From Fontibacterium abundans (lineage in GTDB: Bacteria; Pseudomonadota; Alphaproteobacteria; Pelagibacterales; Pelagibacteraceae), in the NCBI GenBank assembly GCA_965235095.1, contig OZ249405.1: a stretch of 64,000 bases of DNA. One strand, 5' to 3'. Position 1 is the stretch's first letter. Every line of letters begins with the position of its first letter. The notes below the pieces were generated by a model that was not told the DNA's origin, made no database searches, and worked only from the letters and a program-made list of their open reading frames with translations. The position numbers and the translations under genes were made by a program. Positions 37,795 to 46,344 of this stretch are shown in pieces.

Positions 37795-39195
37795 TTATTT
37801 TAAAAAAAATTTAGATACTTTCTGATCAGAAAAATATTTCTTTTGGTTGTTTATAATCTGATAATTTTCATGTCCTTTTCCAGCAATCAATAAAATACTG
37901 TCAGTATTAAGATTGTTAATAGCTGATTTAATCGCCATTTTTCTATCTAATATAATCTTCGATCTCGAACATCCTTTTTTAATTTGTTTGATAATAGAAG
38001 TTGGATTTTCAGATCGAGGATTATCATTTGTTAAATATATTTTAGACGCGAATTGATCTGCTATTTCGCCCATTTTATATCTTTTTCCTTTATCTCGATC
38101 CCCTCCACATCCAAATACAACATCTACTTTTTTATTAAATTGCTTTGCTAATGTTTGAAGACTCTTCTTTAAAGCATCTGGAGTGTGAGCGTAATCGACT
38201 ACTACAGCAGATTTTTTTTTATTACCCACATACTGCATTCGCCCATTTGCAGATTTTATTTTTGATAATGTGTTAATAATTTGATCTGGATTTTTTATAG
38301 ATAAATATGAAGCTAAAATTGCCGCAAATAAATTTTTAATTTGAAAGTCTCCTATCAAATCAAGTTTAATATTATATATTTTATTTAAAAAATTAATTTT
38401 TATTATTTGTTTGTTTCCAAAGTAGTAATGAGAAATTAATTTAATTGTATTTCCTCTAGATCCAAAAGAAAGAATTTTTATTTTTCTTTTCTTACAAATT
38501 TTATTTATTATAGAAAATTCAGGGATATCTGTGTCTAAGACAGCAAAAGAATTTTTATTCAATAATGAACTAAAAAGAGAAAGCTTAGCTTGTAAATAGT
38601 TTTTTAAATTTTTATGGTAGTCTAAATGATCCTGTGTAAAATTTGTAAAAATTCCTGCTGCAAAATTAATACCATCCAATCTATTTTGATGAAGTCCATG
38701 ACTAGAAGCCTCTAAACATACGTTATCAATTTTATTCTTTTTTAAAAAATTTAATTCTCTATGAATTGTAATAATATCTGGAGTTGTAAGATTGCTTCTT
38801 TTAACTTTACTTTTATAAAAAATACCAAGCGTGCCAATAGCTGCTGAATTTATTTTAAGATTTTTTAAAATCTGAAAATAAAAATTAGCCACTGACGATT
38901 TTCCATTTGTTCCTGTAACTGCGATTATGTTCTTCGGTTTTTCTTTATATTTTATAGAGCATGCTTCCGCTAAAAATTTATTAACGTTTTTTACTATTAA
39001 ATAATTTTTATTTCTTATATTTTTACTTGTAACGACTTTGCAAGCACCTTTTGATAAGGCTTCTGATGAATATAAATTCCCCGACTGTTTAGAGCCTTCC
39101 ATTGCAAAAAAAATATCGTTTTTTTTTATTTTTTTTGAATTTATAGAAAAGTTTCTATTTTTATATTTTAAAAATTTAATTTTTTTACTTAACAT
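37795..39195 (-). CDS. murE: UDP-MurNAc-dipeptide--diaminopimelate ligase
   Basis: A 466-residue Mur ligase adding the third stem residue. The ATP loop is VTGTNGKSSVANF. DNPR at 391-394 is the signature of meso-diaminopimelate-specific MurE, so the cell wall should be of the DAP type. I use the ATG at 39195; the frame opens slightly earlier at a TTG (39204), which has no advantage. The start lies inside the 3' end of ftsI. Confidence 0.95.
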   Translation of the reverse strand: MLSKKIKFLKYKNRNFSINSKKIKKNDIFFAMEGSKQSGNLYSSEALSKGACKVVTSKNIRNKNYLIVKNVNKFLAEACSIKYKEKPKNIIAVTGTNGKSSVANFYFQILKNLKINSAAIGTLGIFYKSKVKRSNLTTPDIITIHRELNFLKKNKIDNVCLEASSHGLHQNRLDGINFAAGIFTNFTQDHLDYHKNLKNYLQAKLSLFSSLLNKNSFAVLDTDIPEFSIINKICKKRKIKILSFGSRGNTIKLISHYYFGNKQIIKINFLNKIYNIKLDLIGDFQIKNLFAAILASYLSIKNPDQIINTLSKIKSANGRMQYVGNKKKSAVVVDYAHTPDALKKSLQTLAKQFNKKVDVVFGCGGDRDKGKRYKMGEIADQFASKIYLTNDNPRSENPTSIIKQIKKGCSRSKIILDRKMAIKSAINNLNTDSILLIAGKGHENYQIINNQKKYFSDQKVSKFFLK

Positions 39196-40891
39196 TAAGA
39201 GCAATATTATAATTCTTTGAAGCTAAAATAGGTCCAATTCTTTTTATAATAGTCCCTGCGGTAGGAACAGCATTCCATCCTGAATCTGATTTATAAAAAC
39301 CTTTGCTAGGGATAGCTTTTGGCTCATCAATCATAACCAACAATAAATACTCTGGCTTTTCCTCAGGATACGCAGATACAAAAACAGTCATAACATCTTT
39401 TGAATAGCCTTTAGACGTTTTGGAAACTTTAACTGCGGTTCCTGTTTTTCCTATCACCGAATAACCATTAATATCAGCTCTTTTTGCAGTTCCTTGCATA
39501 GGGTCTTCTTTGTCGACAACTTTTCTGAGCATTTTAACCATTTTTTTACTTGTTTCTTCGCTAATAACTCTTTCTTTTTTTGTATTCTGATTTTGTTTTA
39601 CTAAAGTTGGATAAATTTTATATCCACCATTTACCAATGATGCATAAGCCGAAGCTAATTGAATTGGTGTAGTACTAATTCCATGACCATAAGAAGCTGT
39701 CGCTAAAGTACAATTATCCCATTTCATGGGCAGGGATTTGCCTTTTTCTGGAAGTTCAACAGATGTCTTTTCAAATACTCCTAGCTTTGTTAAAAAATTT
39801 TTATAATTCTCAATTCCAATTTTTTCTATTATTTTTACTGTTCCTATATTCGATGATTTTACTAAAATTTCTGTAGTGGTCAGATCTCTTTTTAAATTTT
39901 TATCATGTTCATTGATTGGCTGAGAAGTGCCACAATTATATACTTGTTTTTCTAAATTTTTAAATAAAGTGTTCTCATCAACAAGTTTTAATTCTAAAGC
40001 ATTAGCAATTGTTAAGGCTTTAAATACAGAGCCTAATTCATAAACGCCAAGAGTAATTTTATTTAAAAATTTCTCGTCGTTTACTAATGTACGTCTATTA
40101 ATGTCAAAATCAGGCAAAGAGACTAATGATATTATTTCTCCAGAATTTACATTCATAAGAAGTGAAGCCGCGCCTCTTGCTGAATAGTCCGAAATTGCGT
40201 TTTCTAAGGCATCCCTTACTTGCGACTGTATCACAGTATCTAGTGTTATTTGAAAAGAACTGTTAGAAAATTTTGTATTTAGAATTTGATTGTTAAAATG
40301 ATTTTCAACGCCCGAAATACCCTTATTGTCTTCATCTGTTTGACCTAGCACATGACTAAATAAATTTCTCTGAGGATAAATTCTAACCTGTCTTCTGCTT
40401 AATTCTATTGCAGGCTCTCCTAACATAATCGCTTTTTTATATTCAATATGATCAAGTTTTTTTTTAAGAACTAATCTTTTTTTATCTGCACTTTCTTTTT
40501 GAATTTCGTTTATATTTAATCCTGGAAATTGTGATTTTAATTTGATTAAAAGTTGAGGTAAATTATTTGTCTTATCAGCTCTTAGAACAAGATCATAAAT
40601 ATCAATATTTTTTGCTACTAATAAACTAGCCCTATCAATGATATCTCTTCTTTCGTTGTAATCTTTGTCAGTAATAAAATCATCAAAATTAATCTCATTA
40701 CTTCTGTTAATGCCTAGATATAAGAGTTTTAATAAAATTATTAAAAATACAAAGAAAAAAATTTTAAATACAAAATTTACTCTAGAATTAAATAAGGAAT
40801 AACTGCTATTTATATTATTTTTATTATCATCATTAATAAAATTCTGAAAATAAAAACTTTTTTGTTTATTATTATCTAATTTATTTTTCAT
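39185..40891 (-). CDS. ftsI: Septal peptidoglycan transpeptidase (PBP3)
   Basis: A 568-residue class B penicillin-binding protein. One membrane span lies near residues 39-58, followed by a pedestal domain and a transpeptidase domain with Ser288-x-x-Lys291 (GSVFK), SSN at 346-348 and KTG at 482-484. It cross-links septal peptidoglycan with FtsW. The cytoplasmic N-terminus is Asn/Lys rich. It overlaps ftsL by 11 bases. Confidence 0.96.
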   Translation of the reverse strand: MKNKLDNNKQKSFYFQNFINDDNKNNINSSYSLFNSRVNFVFKIFFFVFLIILLKLLYLGINRSNEINFDDFITDKDYNERRDIIDRASLLVAKNIDIYDLVLRADKTNNLPQLLIKLKSQFPGLNINEIQKESADKKRLVLKKKLDHIEYKKAIMLGEPAIELSRRQVRIYPQRNLFSHVLGQTDEDNKGISGVENHFNNQILNTKFSNSSFQITLDTVIQSQVRDALENAISDYSARGAASLLMNVNSGEIISLVSLPDFDINRRTLVNDEKFLNKITLGVYELGSVFKALTIANALELKLVDENTLFKNLEKQVYNCGTSQPINEHDKNLKRDLTTTEILVKSSNIGTVKIIEKIGIENYKNFLTKLGVFEKTSVELPEKGKSLPMKWDNCTLATASYGHGISTTPIQLASAYASLVNGGYKIYPTLVKQNQNTKKERVISEETSKKMVKMLRKVVDKEDPMQGTAKRADINGYSVIGKTGTAVKVSKTSKGYSKDVMTVFVSAYPEEKPEYLLLVMIDEPKAIPSKGFYKSDSGWNAVPTAGTIIKRIGPILASKNYNIALNVK

Positions 40892-41150
40892 TTAAATATT
40901 TAAAATTAGTTTTATCCATTTCGATATAGTCAGGAGATAAGTTCAGTTTTGCTAGTTTTTTTACTCTTTCTGGAGCTGATAGATAATTATTTTCTAACTT
41001 TTCATTCTTTAATTTTTCAACTAATTCCGTTTGTTCTTGCTTTAATTTTAATATTTCTTTTTCAAGATCACGGGTTTTGTTCTTAATATAAGACACACAT
41101 ATTGTTCCAAAGATAACGATAAATACTACTATTGATATTTTTTTACGCAT
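40881..41150 (-). CDS. ftsL: Cell division protein FtsL
   Basis: An 89-residue bitopic protein: an N-terminal membrane span (about residues 4-21) followed by a coiled coil (TRDLEKEILKLKQEQTELVE) and the short PERVKKLAKLNLSP segment typical of FtsL. Identification rests on this layout plus position between rsmH and ftsI, since FtsL sequences diverge strongly. It overlaps both neighbours by 8-11 bases. Confidence 0.85.
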   Translation of the reverse strand: MRKKISIVVFIVIFGTICVSYIKNKTRDLEKEILKLKQEQTELVEKLKNEKLENNYLSAPERVKKLAKLNLSPDYIEMDKTNFKYLNEK

Positions 41151-42165
41151 GCATAACCTCTTCTAATTGAAAATACTTTTCAAGATTTAAATATGATCTT
41201 TTAAATTCAAAAGAATGATCTTTAATTTTAGTTGCACATCTTAGTTTTGCGGATCTTGCTCTGTTATTATTTTTTATTTCTTTCTCAGAAGCAATAATCG
41301 GTTTTCTATTTTTAATTTCTAATATATTAAAATTATCATTTTCATTATTTTCGGGCAAATACCGTGACGTTCCTTTTCTTTTATTTGAAAAAATTTCAAA
41401 TATTTTTTTAACAATTTTATCCTCTAAAGAGTGAAAAGTAATAACAATAATCTTTCCATCTATTGATAAATTTTTTATCGCAGAAGTTAAGCCTTCATAA
41501 AGTTCTGTTAATTCTTGGTTAACAATCATTCTGATTGCTTGAAAAATTTTAGCACAAGCATCTACTTTATTGTATTTGCTATTTTTATATCTTTTAGCTC
41601 TTAAAATAATATCCGCTAATTCTTGCGTTGAGTTTATTTCTTTATCTTGTCTTTTTTGCACAATTAGTTTTGCAATTAATCCAGAATCTTTATCTTCTCC
41701 GAATAAATTAAAAATATTTCTTAAATCTTTTTGTTCAAGTTTATTAACAATATCATGCGCTGTAACATTATTTTTTCCCATGGTCATTTTTAACAATCCA
41801 TCTTGTCTATAAGAAAAGCCTCTCTCAGGATTATCAATCTGAAAAGAAGAAAGCCCAAGATCGAAAATTATTGCAACAGGAATTTTTTGTAGATTTCTTT
41901 CTTTTAAAATATTTTCTAAATTACTGAACCTATCAATAACAAATTCGAACCTATTTTTATATTCTTTGCCTATTTCTTTTGAAAATGATTCAACAAAATT
42001 ATCTCTGTCGATAGAAATTACTTTTGTATTTTTTTTAGATAATATTTTTCTTGTGATGCTCCCACCGCCAAAAGTACAATCAATATATAAGCCAGATTTA
42101 TAAGGAGTTAATATCCTATCGATATCTTCTGACATCACTGGAATGTGTTTAAATTCCAGTGACAT
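41143..42165 (-). CDS. rsmH: 16S rRNA C1402 N4-methyltransferase
   Basis: A 340-residue SAM-dependent methyltransferase (formerly MraW). N-terminal HIPVMSEDIDRIL and the SAM site YIDCTFGGGSITRKIL are clear; IFDLGLSSFQID, NPERGFSYRQDG, FQAIRMIVNQEL and ITFHSLEDKIVK complete the family pattern. In the canonical cluster it follows mraZ directly; here ftsZ sits between them with a 26-bp gap. Confidence 0.96.
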   Translation of the reverse strand: MSLEFKHIPVMSEDIDRILTPYKSGLYIDCTFGGGSITRKILSKKNTKVISIDRDNFVESFSKEIGKEYKNRFEFVIDRFSNLENILKERNLQKIPVAIIFDLGLSSFQIDNPERGFSYRQDGLLKMTMGKNNVTAHDIVNKLEQKDLRNIFNLFGEDKDSGLIAKLIVQKRQDKEINSTQELADIILRAKRYKNSKYNKVDACAKIFQAIRMIVNQELTELYEGLTSAIKNLSIDGKIIVITFHSLEDKIVKKIFEIFSNKRKGTSRYLPENNENDNFNILEIKNRKPIIASEKEIKNNNRARSAKLRCATKIKDHSFEFKRSYLNLEKYFQLEEVMHA

Positions 42166-42191
42166 GGGGAAATTTTATCTTTAATTATTCT

Positions 42192-43649
42192 CTAATTAGT
42201 TTGACGTCTTAAAAAAGCAGGAATTTCTAAATCTGCTTTTTCTGCGTCTGTAAGATCATGTCCCAAATCTTTAAAGAATTGAGAAGAACTTTCTTTATCA
42301 TTAGAAATACTTTTTAAATTTTCATCTTCAGAAAATAGTTTTGGAAAAGATGTAACCTCTTCAACTATTTGCGTATTTTCTTTTTCATTTAATACGCTTA
42401 AATTCTGAGAAGAAATATTCTGTTCTTGAGCAGTATTAGAACTTACGGCTTGCTCTTGAACATTCATATGATTCAATGCTTGATTATTTATCTCAGCAAC
42501 ATGCGAAGTTTCTTGATACATATCAAGAGCTGTCGCCCCATTAGTCATTGCTTGAGGAGCTGCTTGAGTTACATAATTTGGAACAAATGATTGCTGCGGT
42601 TTATTATAAACAGTGCTGTATCCGCTGTTTCTATTATTAATATGTCTCATCATACTAACTACAGGCTTATTGTTAATGGCTGCTTCTCCACCTAAGCCCG
42701 TTGCAACAATTGATACTCTCATTTTTCCATCTAACGCATCTTCGAAAGTAGAGCCTACTAAAATTTCTGCTGAAGGATCAACCTCTGCTCTTATTTTGTT
42801 AGCGGCTTCGTCTACTTCAAATAAAGTAATATCGTTACCACCGGTAATATTAATAAGAAGACCTCTTGCTCCTTTTAATGAATAATCATCAATTAAAGGA
42901 TTGGCTAAAGCTGCTTCTGCAGACATTACTGCTCTCTTATCTCCCTCTGCTTCTCCAGTTCCCATCATAGCTTTGCCCATACCCTTCATTACTGTTTCGA
43001 TATCAGCAAAATCTAGATTTATAAGACCTGGCTTAACAATTAAATCTGTTATTCCTCTAACGCCTTGCATTAAAACATTGTCGGCCATTTTAAATGCCTG
43101 AGGGAAAGTAGTTTTTTCGTTAGCAACTTTAAATAAATTTTGATTAGGAATTATAATGCTAGTATCAACATATTTTTTTAATTCTTCCAAACCTCTTTCA
43201 GCGGCTTTTAATCTTCCAGGACCTTCAAAAATAAAAGGTTTTGTTACCACTGCTACTGTTAATAAATTTAAATCTTTAGCTGCTCTAGCTATTACGGGTG
43301 CAGCGCCTGTTCCTGTTCCACCACCCATTCCAGCGGTAATAAAAACCATGTTGGCACCTTGCAAAAGATTTATTAATTCATTTAACGATTCTTCTGCTGC
43401 TGCTTGTCCGATATCGGATTTTGCTCCAGCTCCAAGTCCTCTAGTTAAATTTGTTCCAAGTTGCATTTTGCATGAAGCTTTATTGTGCTTTAAAGCTTGC
43501 GCGTCAGTATTTGCTGCAACGAATTCAACACCCTGAACTCCACAGTCTATCATGTTGTTAATAGCGTTACCGCCTGCTCCTCCTACTCCTAGAACAACTA
43601 TTCTAGGTTTTAATTCTCTTAATTCTGGTACGTTTATTTTTATTGTCAT
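42192..43649 (-). CDS. ftsZ: Cell division GTPase FtsZ, relocated in dcw cluster
   Basis: A 485-residue tubulin-like GTPase forming the Z ring. GVGGAGGNAINNM near the N-terminus, the GTP signature GGGTGTG at 109-115, and the T7 loop NLDFADIETVM are intact. A variable linker rich in Gln, Asn and Ala leads to the C-terminal peptide LEIPAFLRR, the binding site for FtsA and ZipA-type partners. It lies between mraZ and rsmH, 34 bp after mraZ, instead of its usual place after ftsA. An AAAGGGAA Shine-Dalgarno-like run precedes the ATG. No second ftsZ is present in this window. Confidence 0.98.
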   Translation of the reverse strand: MTIKINVPELRELKPRIVVLGVGGAGGNAINNMIDCGVQGVEFVAANTDAQALKHNKASCKMQLGTNLTRGLGAGAKSDIGQAAAEESLNELINLLQGANMVFITAGMGGGTGTGAAPVIARAAKDLNLLTVAVVTKPFIFEGPGRLKAAERGLEELKKYVDTSIIIPNQNLFKVANEKTTFPQAFKMADNVLMQGVRGITDLIVKPGLINLDFADIETVMKGMGKAMMGTGEAEGDKRAVMSAEAALANPLIDDYSLKGARGLLINITGGNDITLFEVDEAANKIRAEVDPSAEILVGSTFEDALDGKMRVSIVATGLGGEAAINNKPVVSMMRHINNRNSGYSTVYNKPQQSFVPNYVTQAAPQAMTNGATALDMYQETSHVAEINNQALNHMNVQEQAVSSNTAQEQNISSQNLSVLNEKENTQIVEEVTSFPKLFSEDENLKSISNDKESSSQFFKDLGHDLTDAEKADLEIPAFLRRQTN

Positions 43650-43683
43650 TTGTTTTCCCTTTATTGTTATTTATTAATATTCA

Positions 43684-44124
43684 TTAAGACCATTTTAAAT
43701 CTGATCTTAATGTCTTAGCTTTTTTTCTTGCCTCTTCTCTAAATTTTGAGAACTTTTGAGGTTCCCACATTTGAAATGTTTTTCCTTGTCCTACAAAAAC
43801 TACTGTTTCTTTAATTCCAGAATGATCTAAAAGTTTTTTTGGAAGAACTACTCTTCCATCAGAGTCAAAATTTAATTGAAAGCTGTCTGCAAGTATCGAC
43901 GTTGCAAATGTGTCTCTATTTTCTTCAAAGGGACTAAGACTGTCTATGCTATCGCTTAATTTTTCAATTCTACTTTGAGGACAAAATTCAATTGATGAAT
44001 TTGTAAATGAAGGGTAACAAATAACGCTATTGTATCCTAAGGATGACAAATGAGATCTAAAGCTAGCAGGCACTGACACTCTGCCTTTCTTGTCTAACTT
44101 GTTTTCGAACGTTGATATAAACAT
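43684..44124 (-). CDS. mraZ: MraZ transcriptional regulator
   Basis: A 146-residue protein with two AbrB-like repeats: KLDKKGRVSVPASFR near the N-terminus and NFDSDGRVVLPKKLL in the second half, each with the DxxGRxxxP core. MraZ forms rings that bind direct TGGGN repeats and regulates its own operon. It heads the protein-coding part of the dcw cluster. A matching 10-bp-phased repeat array lies about 60-85 bp upstream. The ATG is preceded by long A and T runs. Confidence 0.96.
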   Translation of the reverse strand: MFISTFENKLDKKGRVSVPASFRSHLSSLGYNSVICYPSFTNSSIEFCPQSRIEKLSDSIDSLSPFEENRDTFATSILADSFQLNFDSDGRVVLPKKLLDHSGIKETVVFVGQGKTFQMWEPQKFSKFREEARKKAKTLRSDLKWS

Positions 44125-44341
44125 TTTTTTTTAAAAAAAAATTTCCAATAAATTTATTACTAATATAGTTAATATTTATCATTTATGGGTTATCATGGGA
44201 TAACATGGTATATAATAGTAAGTCAATGGAGAAGTGCTTTAAAAGTATAATTAATTTAATATTTTTGTTCTTATTTTGTTCTAAAAAAAATTATTAAATA
44301 TCAAATAAAATAATTAGGTAAAAATTTAAGAGGAATTATTT
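44125..44341. other. Non-coding control region between rnpB and mraZ
   Basis: This 217-bp stretch separates the rnpB 3' end from mraZ. It holds a T9/A9 run directly before mraZ, the phased TGGGN array, and a very AT-rich remainder. I see no open frame worth calling and no convincing GC-rich terminator for rnpB, so transcription may continue from rnpB into mraZ. Confidence 0.6.
44186..44210. promoter_or_regulatory. Candidate MraZ-binding repeats and inverted repeat
   Basis: On the plus strand TGGGT (44186-44190), TGGGA (44196-44200) and TGGTA (44206-44210) recur exactly every 10 bp, the spacing known for MraZ boxes (TGGGN with five-base gaps). They face opposite to the mraZ reading direction, which I would not have expected. 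The middle box lies in an inverted repeat, GTTATC-ATGG-GATAAC (44189-44204). A TTGACT hexamer on the minus strand (44221-44226) could be the -35 of an mraZ promoter whose -10 falls in the array; that -10 is weak. Confidence 0.5.
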
Positions 44342-44709
44342 AATTGCCAGTCAGTCTGTAAGCTGGGTTCTGTCATTGAAAACGGTAATTTATCTAGGTC
44401 TATTGTCGCCAATAAACTCGAGCAACCAACCCAAACAACTCACCCAAGATTAGGCTAGATTTAAATAAATTTAAATCATGTTGCTTCTATTTGGTCTTGC
44501 TCCCAGTGGGGTTTTCCATGCGGTTTTTGTTACCAAAAACCCGGTGTGCTCTTACCACACCTTTTCACCCTTGCCTTGATAAGGCGGTTTATTTTCTGTG
44601 GCACTATCCCTGAGGTCACCCTCGCCAGCTATTAGCTGGCACTGTTATCTTGTGGAGCCCAGACTTTCCTCTTTGAAAATATCAAAGCTACCATTCAACT
44701 AACTGGCAG
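44342..44709 (-). ncRNA. rnpB: RNase P RNA, class A
   Basis: The catalytic RNA that trims tRNA 5' leaders. On the minus strand the conserved GAGGAAAGTCTGGGCTCC block lies at 44655-44672, the GGTAAGAGCACACCG block in the middle, and AGAACCCAGCTTACAG at 44356-44371. The ends pair as P1 (CTGCCAGT with ACTGGCA). The gene sits between an amidase gene and mraZ, an order seen in other Alphaproteobacteria. Exact ends are good to a few bases. Confidence 0.96.
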
Positions 44710-44714
44710 TTAAA

Positions 44715-44743
44715 ATTATATATTAGGCAAAATTAAAATTCAA
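44715..44743 (-). promoter_or_regulatory. Promoter of rnpB
   Basis: On the minus strand TTGAAT (44738-44743), a 17-bp spacer and a perfect TATAAT (44715-44720). The expected start, six or seven bases on, coincides with the first base of the P1 stem of RNase P RNA. The -35 overlaps the stop codon region of the amidase gene. Confidence 0.75.
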
Positions 44744-45465
44744 CTATTAAATGAATTTCGCAAATTATTTAAAATTAAATAACATTCTTGATCAAAAATA
44801 CCATTGATCAAGTCCTGCCTATATCTTCTTTGAAAAGCTTTTATAAAATCTTTATTTAAGCCATCTGCTGTCAAAACCCTTGTATATCCTAGCTTTTTTA
44901 TCATCCTTAACATATTTTTTTTGTTAATATTTATCAATTTTTTTAATCTAAAATTTTTAATAAATTTTTCATCTAGCGAATGCCAAATCGCCAAATCATT
45001 TTTATAAAGTTTTTTCCATGGAAACTTTTCACCAGGATCTATTTTTCTATTTGGGGCAATGTCAGAGTGACCAGTTATGTTAATATTTTTAATCTTAAAT
45101 TTTCTTTTTAATATTTTTAAAATCTTAATAAGTTGAACAATTTGTTTGCTTGGAAAAGTTTGATAACCATATCGATGACCTTTATTTTCAAGTTCAATGC
45201 CAATAGAATTCTTATTTAAATTTTTATACTTAAACCAATTTGATATGCCTGCGTGCCAAGCAATATTATTATCTTTGACTAATTGTATAATTTTTCCAGT
45301 TCTGCTTATAAGATAATGGCTGCTTACCTCGTATTTTTTTGAAAGAAGTCTTTCTACTGCTGATTGCAAAGATCTCATTCCTGTATAATGGATAACAACT
45401 GACTGAATATTACGTGTTTTATTACAATGGATATAATTAGGTGATTTTAAGTGTTTAATTTTCAT
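44740..45465 (-). CDS. N-acetylmuramoyl-L-alanine amidase, AmpD/AmiD type
   Basis: A 241-residue Amidase_2 enzyme cutting the bond between MurNAc and the stem peptide. Zinc ligands His26 (VVIHYTG), His133 (TGHSDIAP) and Asp143 (KIDPGEKFPW) are in place. A C-terminal helical part (LGYTRVLTADGLNKDFIKAF) resembles a peptidoglycan-binding domain as in AmiD. No signal peptide is obvious, so a cytoplasmic recycling role is possible. It lies directly upstream of rnpB and the dcw cluster on the same strand. Confidence 0.9.
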   Translation of the reverse strand: MKIKHLKSPNYIHCNKTRNIQSVVIHYTGMRSLQSAVERLLSKKYEVSSHYLISRTGKIIQLVKDNNIAWHAGISNWFKYKNLNKNSIGIELENKGHRYGYQTFPSKQIVQLIKILKILKRKFKIKNINITGHSDIAPNRKIDPGEKFPWKKLYKNDLAIWHSLDEKFIKNFRLKKLININKKNMLRMIKKLGYTRVLTADGLNKDFIKAFQRRYRQDLINGIFDQECYLILNNLRNSFNS

Positions 45466-45562
45466 AATTAAATTCTAAAAATACACTAAAAAGCATTAAA
45501 TTTCTTGGGTGTTTTTAATATGTAATTGTAGAAAATATGTATATATAGACAACTTTAAGATT

Positions 45563-46321
45563 ATGAAAAAAATATTTCTAGTTATAGCTTTTTTAACAGT
45601 ATTCAATTCCAAAACTATTTACGCTGCAGCAGATCTTCCTGATTGCAACGAAGGTATCAATAGAGCTGTATTTAGCTTTAACATGACAGTTGATAAATAT
45701 TTTTTTAAACCAATTGCGCAAGTTTACAATGTTCTTCCAGTTGAAATTAGAAGCGGAATAAATAATGCTTTGTTGAATATAGATTCTTCCCTGTCAGTTC
45801 CAAACCAAATTTTACAAGGAAACTTTGGTGAAGCAGCAATATCTGTTTCGCGATTTGCAATAAATTCTACGGTTGGAATTCTTGGCTTATTTGATCCAGC
45901 GACAGCTCTTGGGATTGAAAAAACAAACAGAGAAGATTTTGGTCAAACTCTTGCGGTTTGGGGTTTTGATCACGGTTGTTATGCTGTAGTTCCGTTCCTT
46001 GGACCCACAAGTCCTAGAGATGCTGTTGGAAGAATTCTTGGAGTTTATGGTGACTACTTCTATATGGTTTCGGCTGGAGATAGAACGGCTTTAGGAGAAA
46101 ATCTTGGCGACACAGTTTACTGGTCAACAAAAGGAACTGAGATAACTAATTTTAGAGCACAAAATATTAAAAGTTCAGAAAATTTAGAAAAAAATTCTTT
46201 AGATCTTTATTCTGCATATAAAAGTTTATATTTACAAAGAAGAGAGAACTTAGTTAAAAACGTTAAAAGATCTGAAAGTCAGTATGGAGCTGGTGACGAC
46301 GAGTGGAAAAAAATTAAATAA
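45563..46321 (+). CDS. mlaA: MlaA (VacJ) family protein
   Basis: Matches the MlaA outer-membrane lipid transport component that removes mislocalised phospholipids: NRAVFSFNMTVDKYFFKPIA, FGEAAISVSRFAINSTVGI, EDFGQTLAVWG and VPFLGPTSPRDAVGR. I choose the ATG at 45563 (252 residues), which opens a clear signal peptide ending SKTIYA; the longer frame from a GTG at 45509 adds an unrelated tail. No lipobox cysteine is present (first Cys follows ADLPD), so it may not be a lipoprotein. mlaC follows 23 bp later. Confidence 0.92.
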   Translation: MKKIFLVIAFLTVFNSKTIYAAADLPDCNEGINRAVFSFNMTVDKYFFKPIAQVYNVLPVEIRSGINNALLNIDSSLSVPNQILQGNFGEAAISVSRFAINSTVGILGLFDPATALGIEKTNREDFGQTLAVWGFDHGCYAVVPFLGPTSPRDAVGRILGVYGDYFYMVSAGDRTALGENLGDTVYWSTKGTEITNFRAQNIKSSENLEKNSLDLYSAYKSLYLQRRENLVKNVKRSESQYGAGDDEWKKIK

Positions 46322-46344
46322 CATTTCTACTTAATAATTAAAGA

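Noticed and set aside
43156..43536. 126-codon open frame antisense to ftsZ
   Set aside because: Low-complexity Ala/Pro/Ser translation mirrors the conserved ftsZ codons; no ribosome site and no family resemblance.
44125..44142. T9/A9 run before mraZ as an intrinsic terminator for rnpB
   Set aside because: It is a bare A/T tract with no GC stem and sits at the mraZ ribosome-binding position, so a terminator call is unsupported.
44189..44204. DnaA-box-like TTATCCCAT on the minus strand, possible origin
   Set aside because: Three mismatches to TTATCCACA, a single site, and no DnaA-box cluster or dnaA/parAB neighbours; better explained as part of the mraZ control region.
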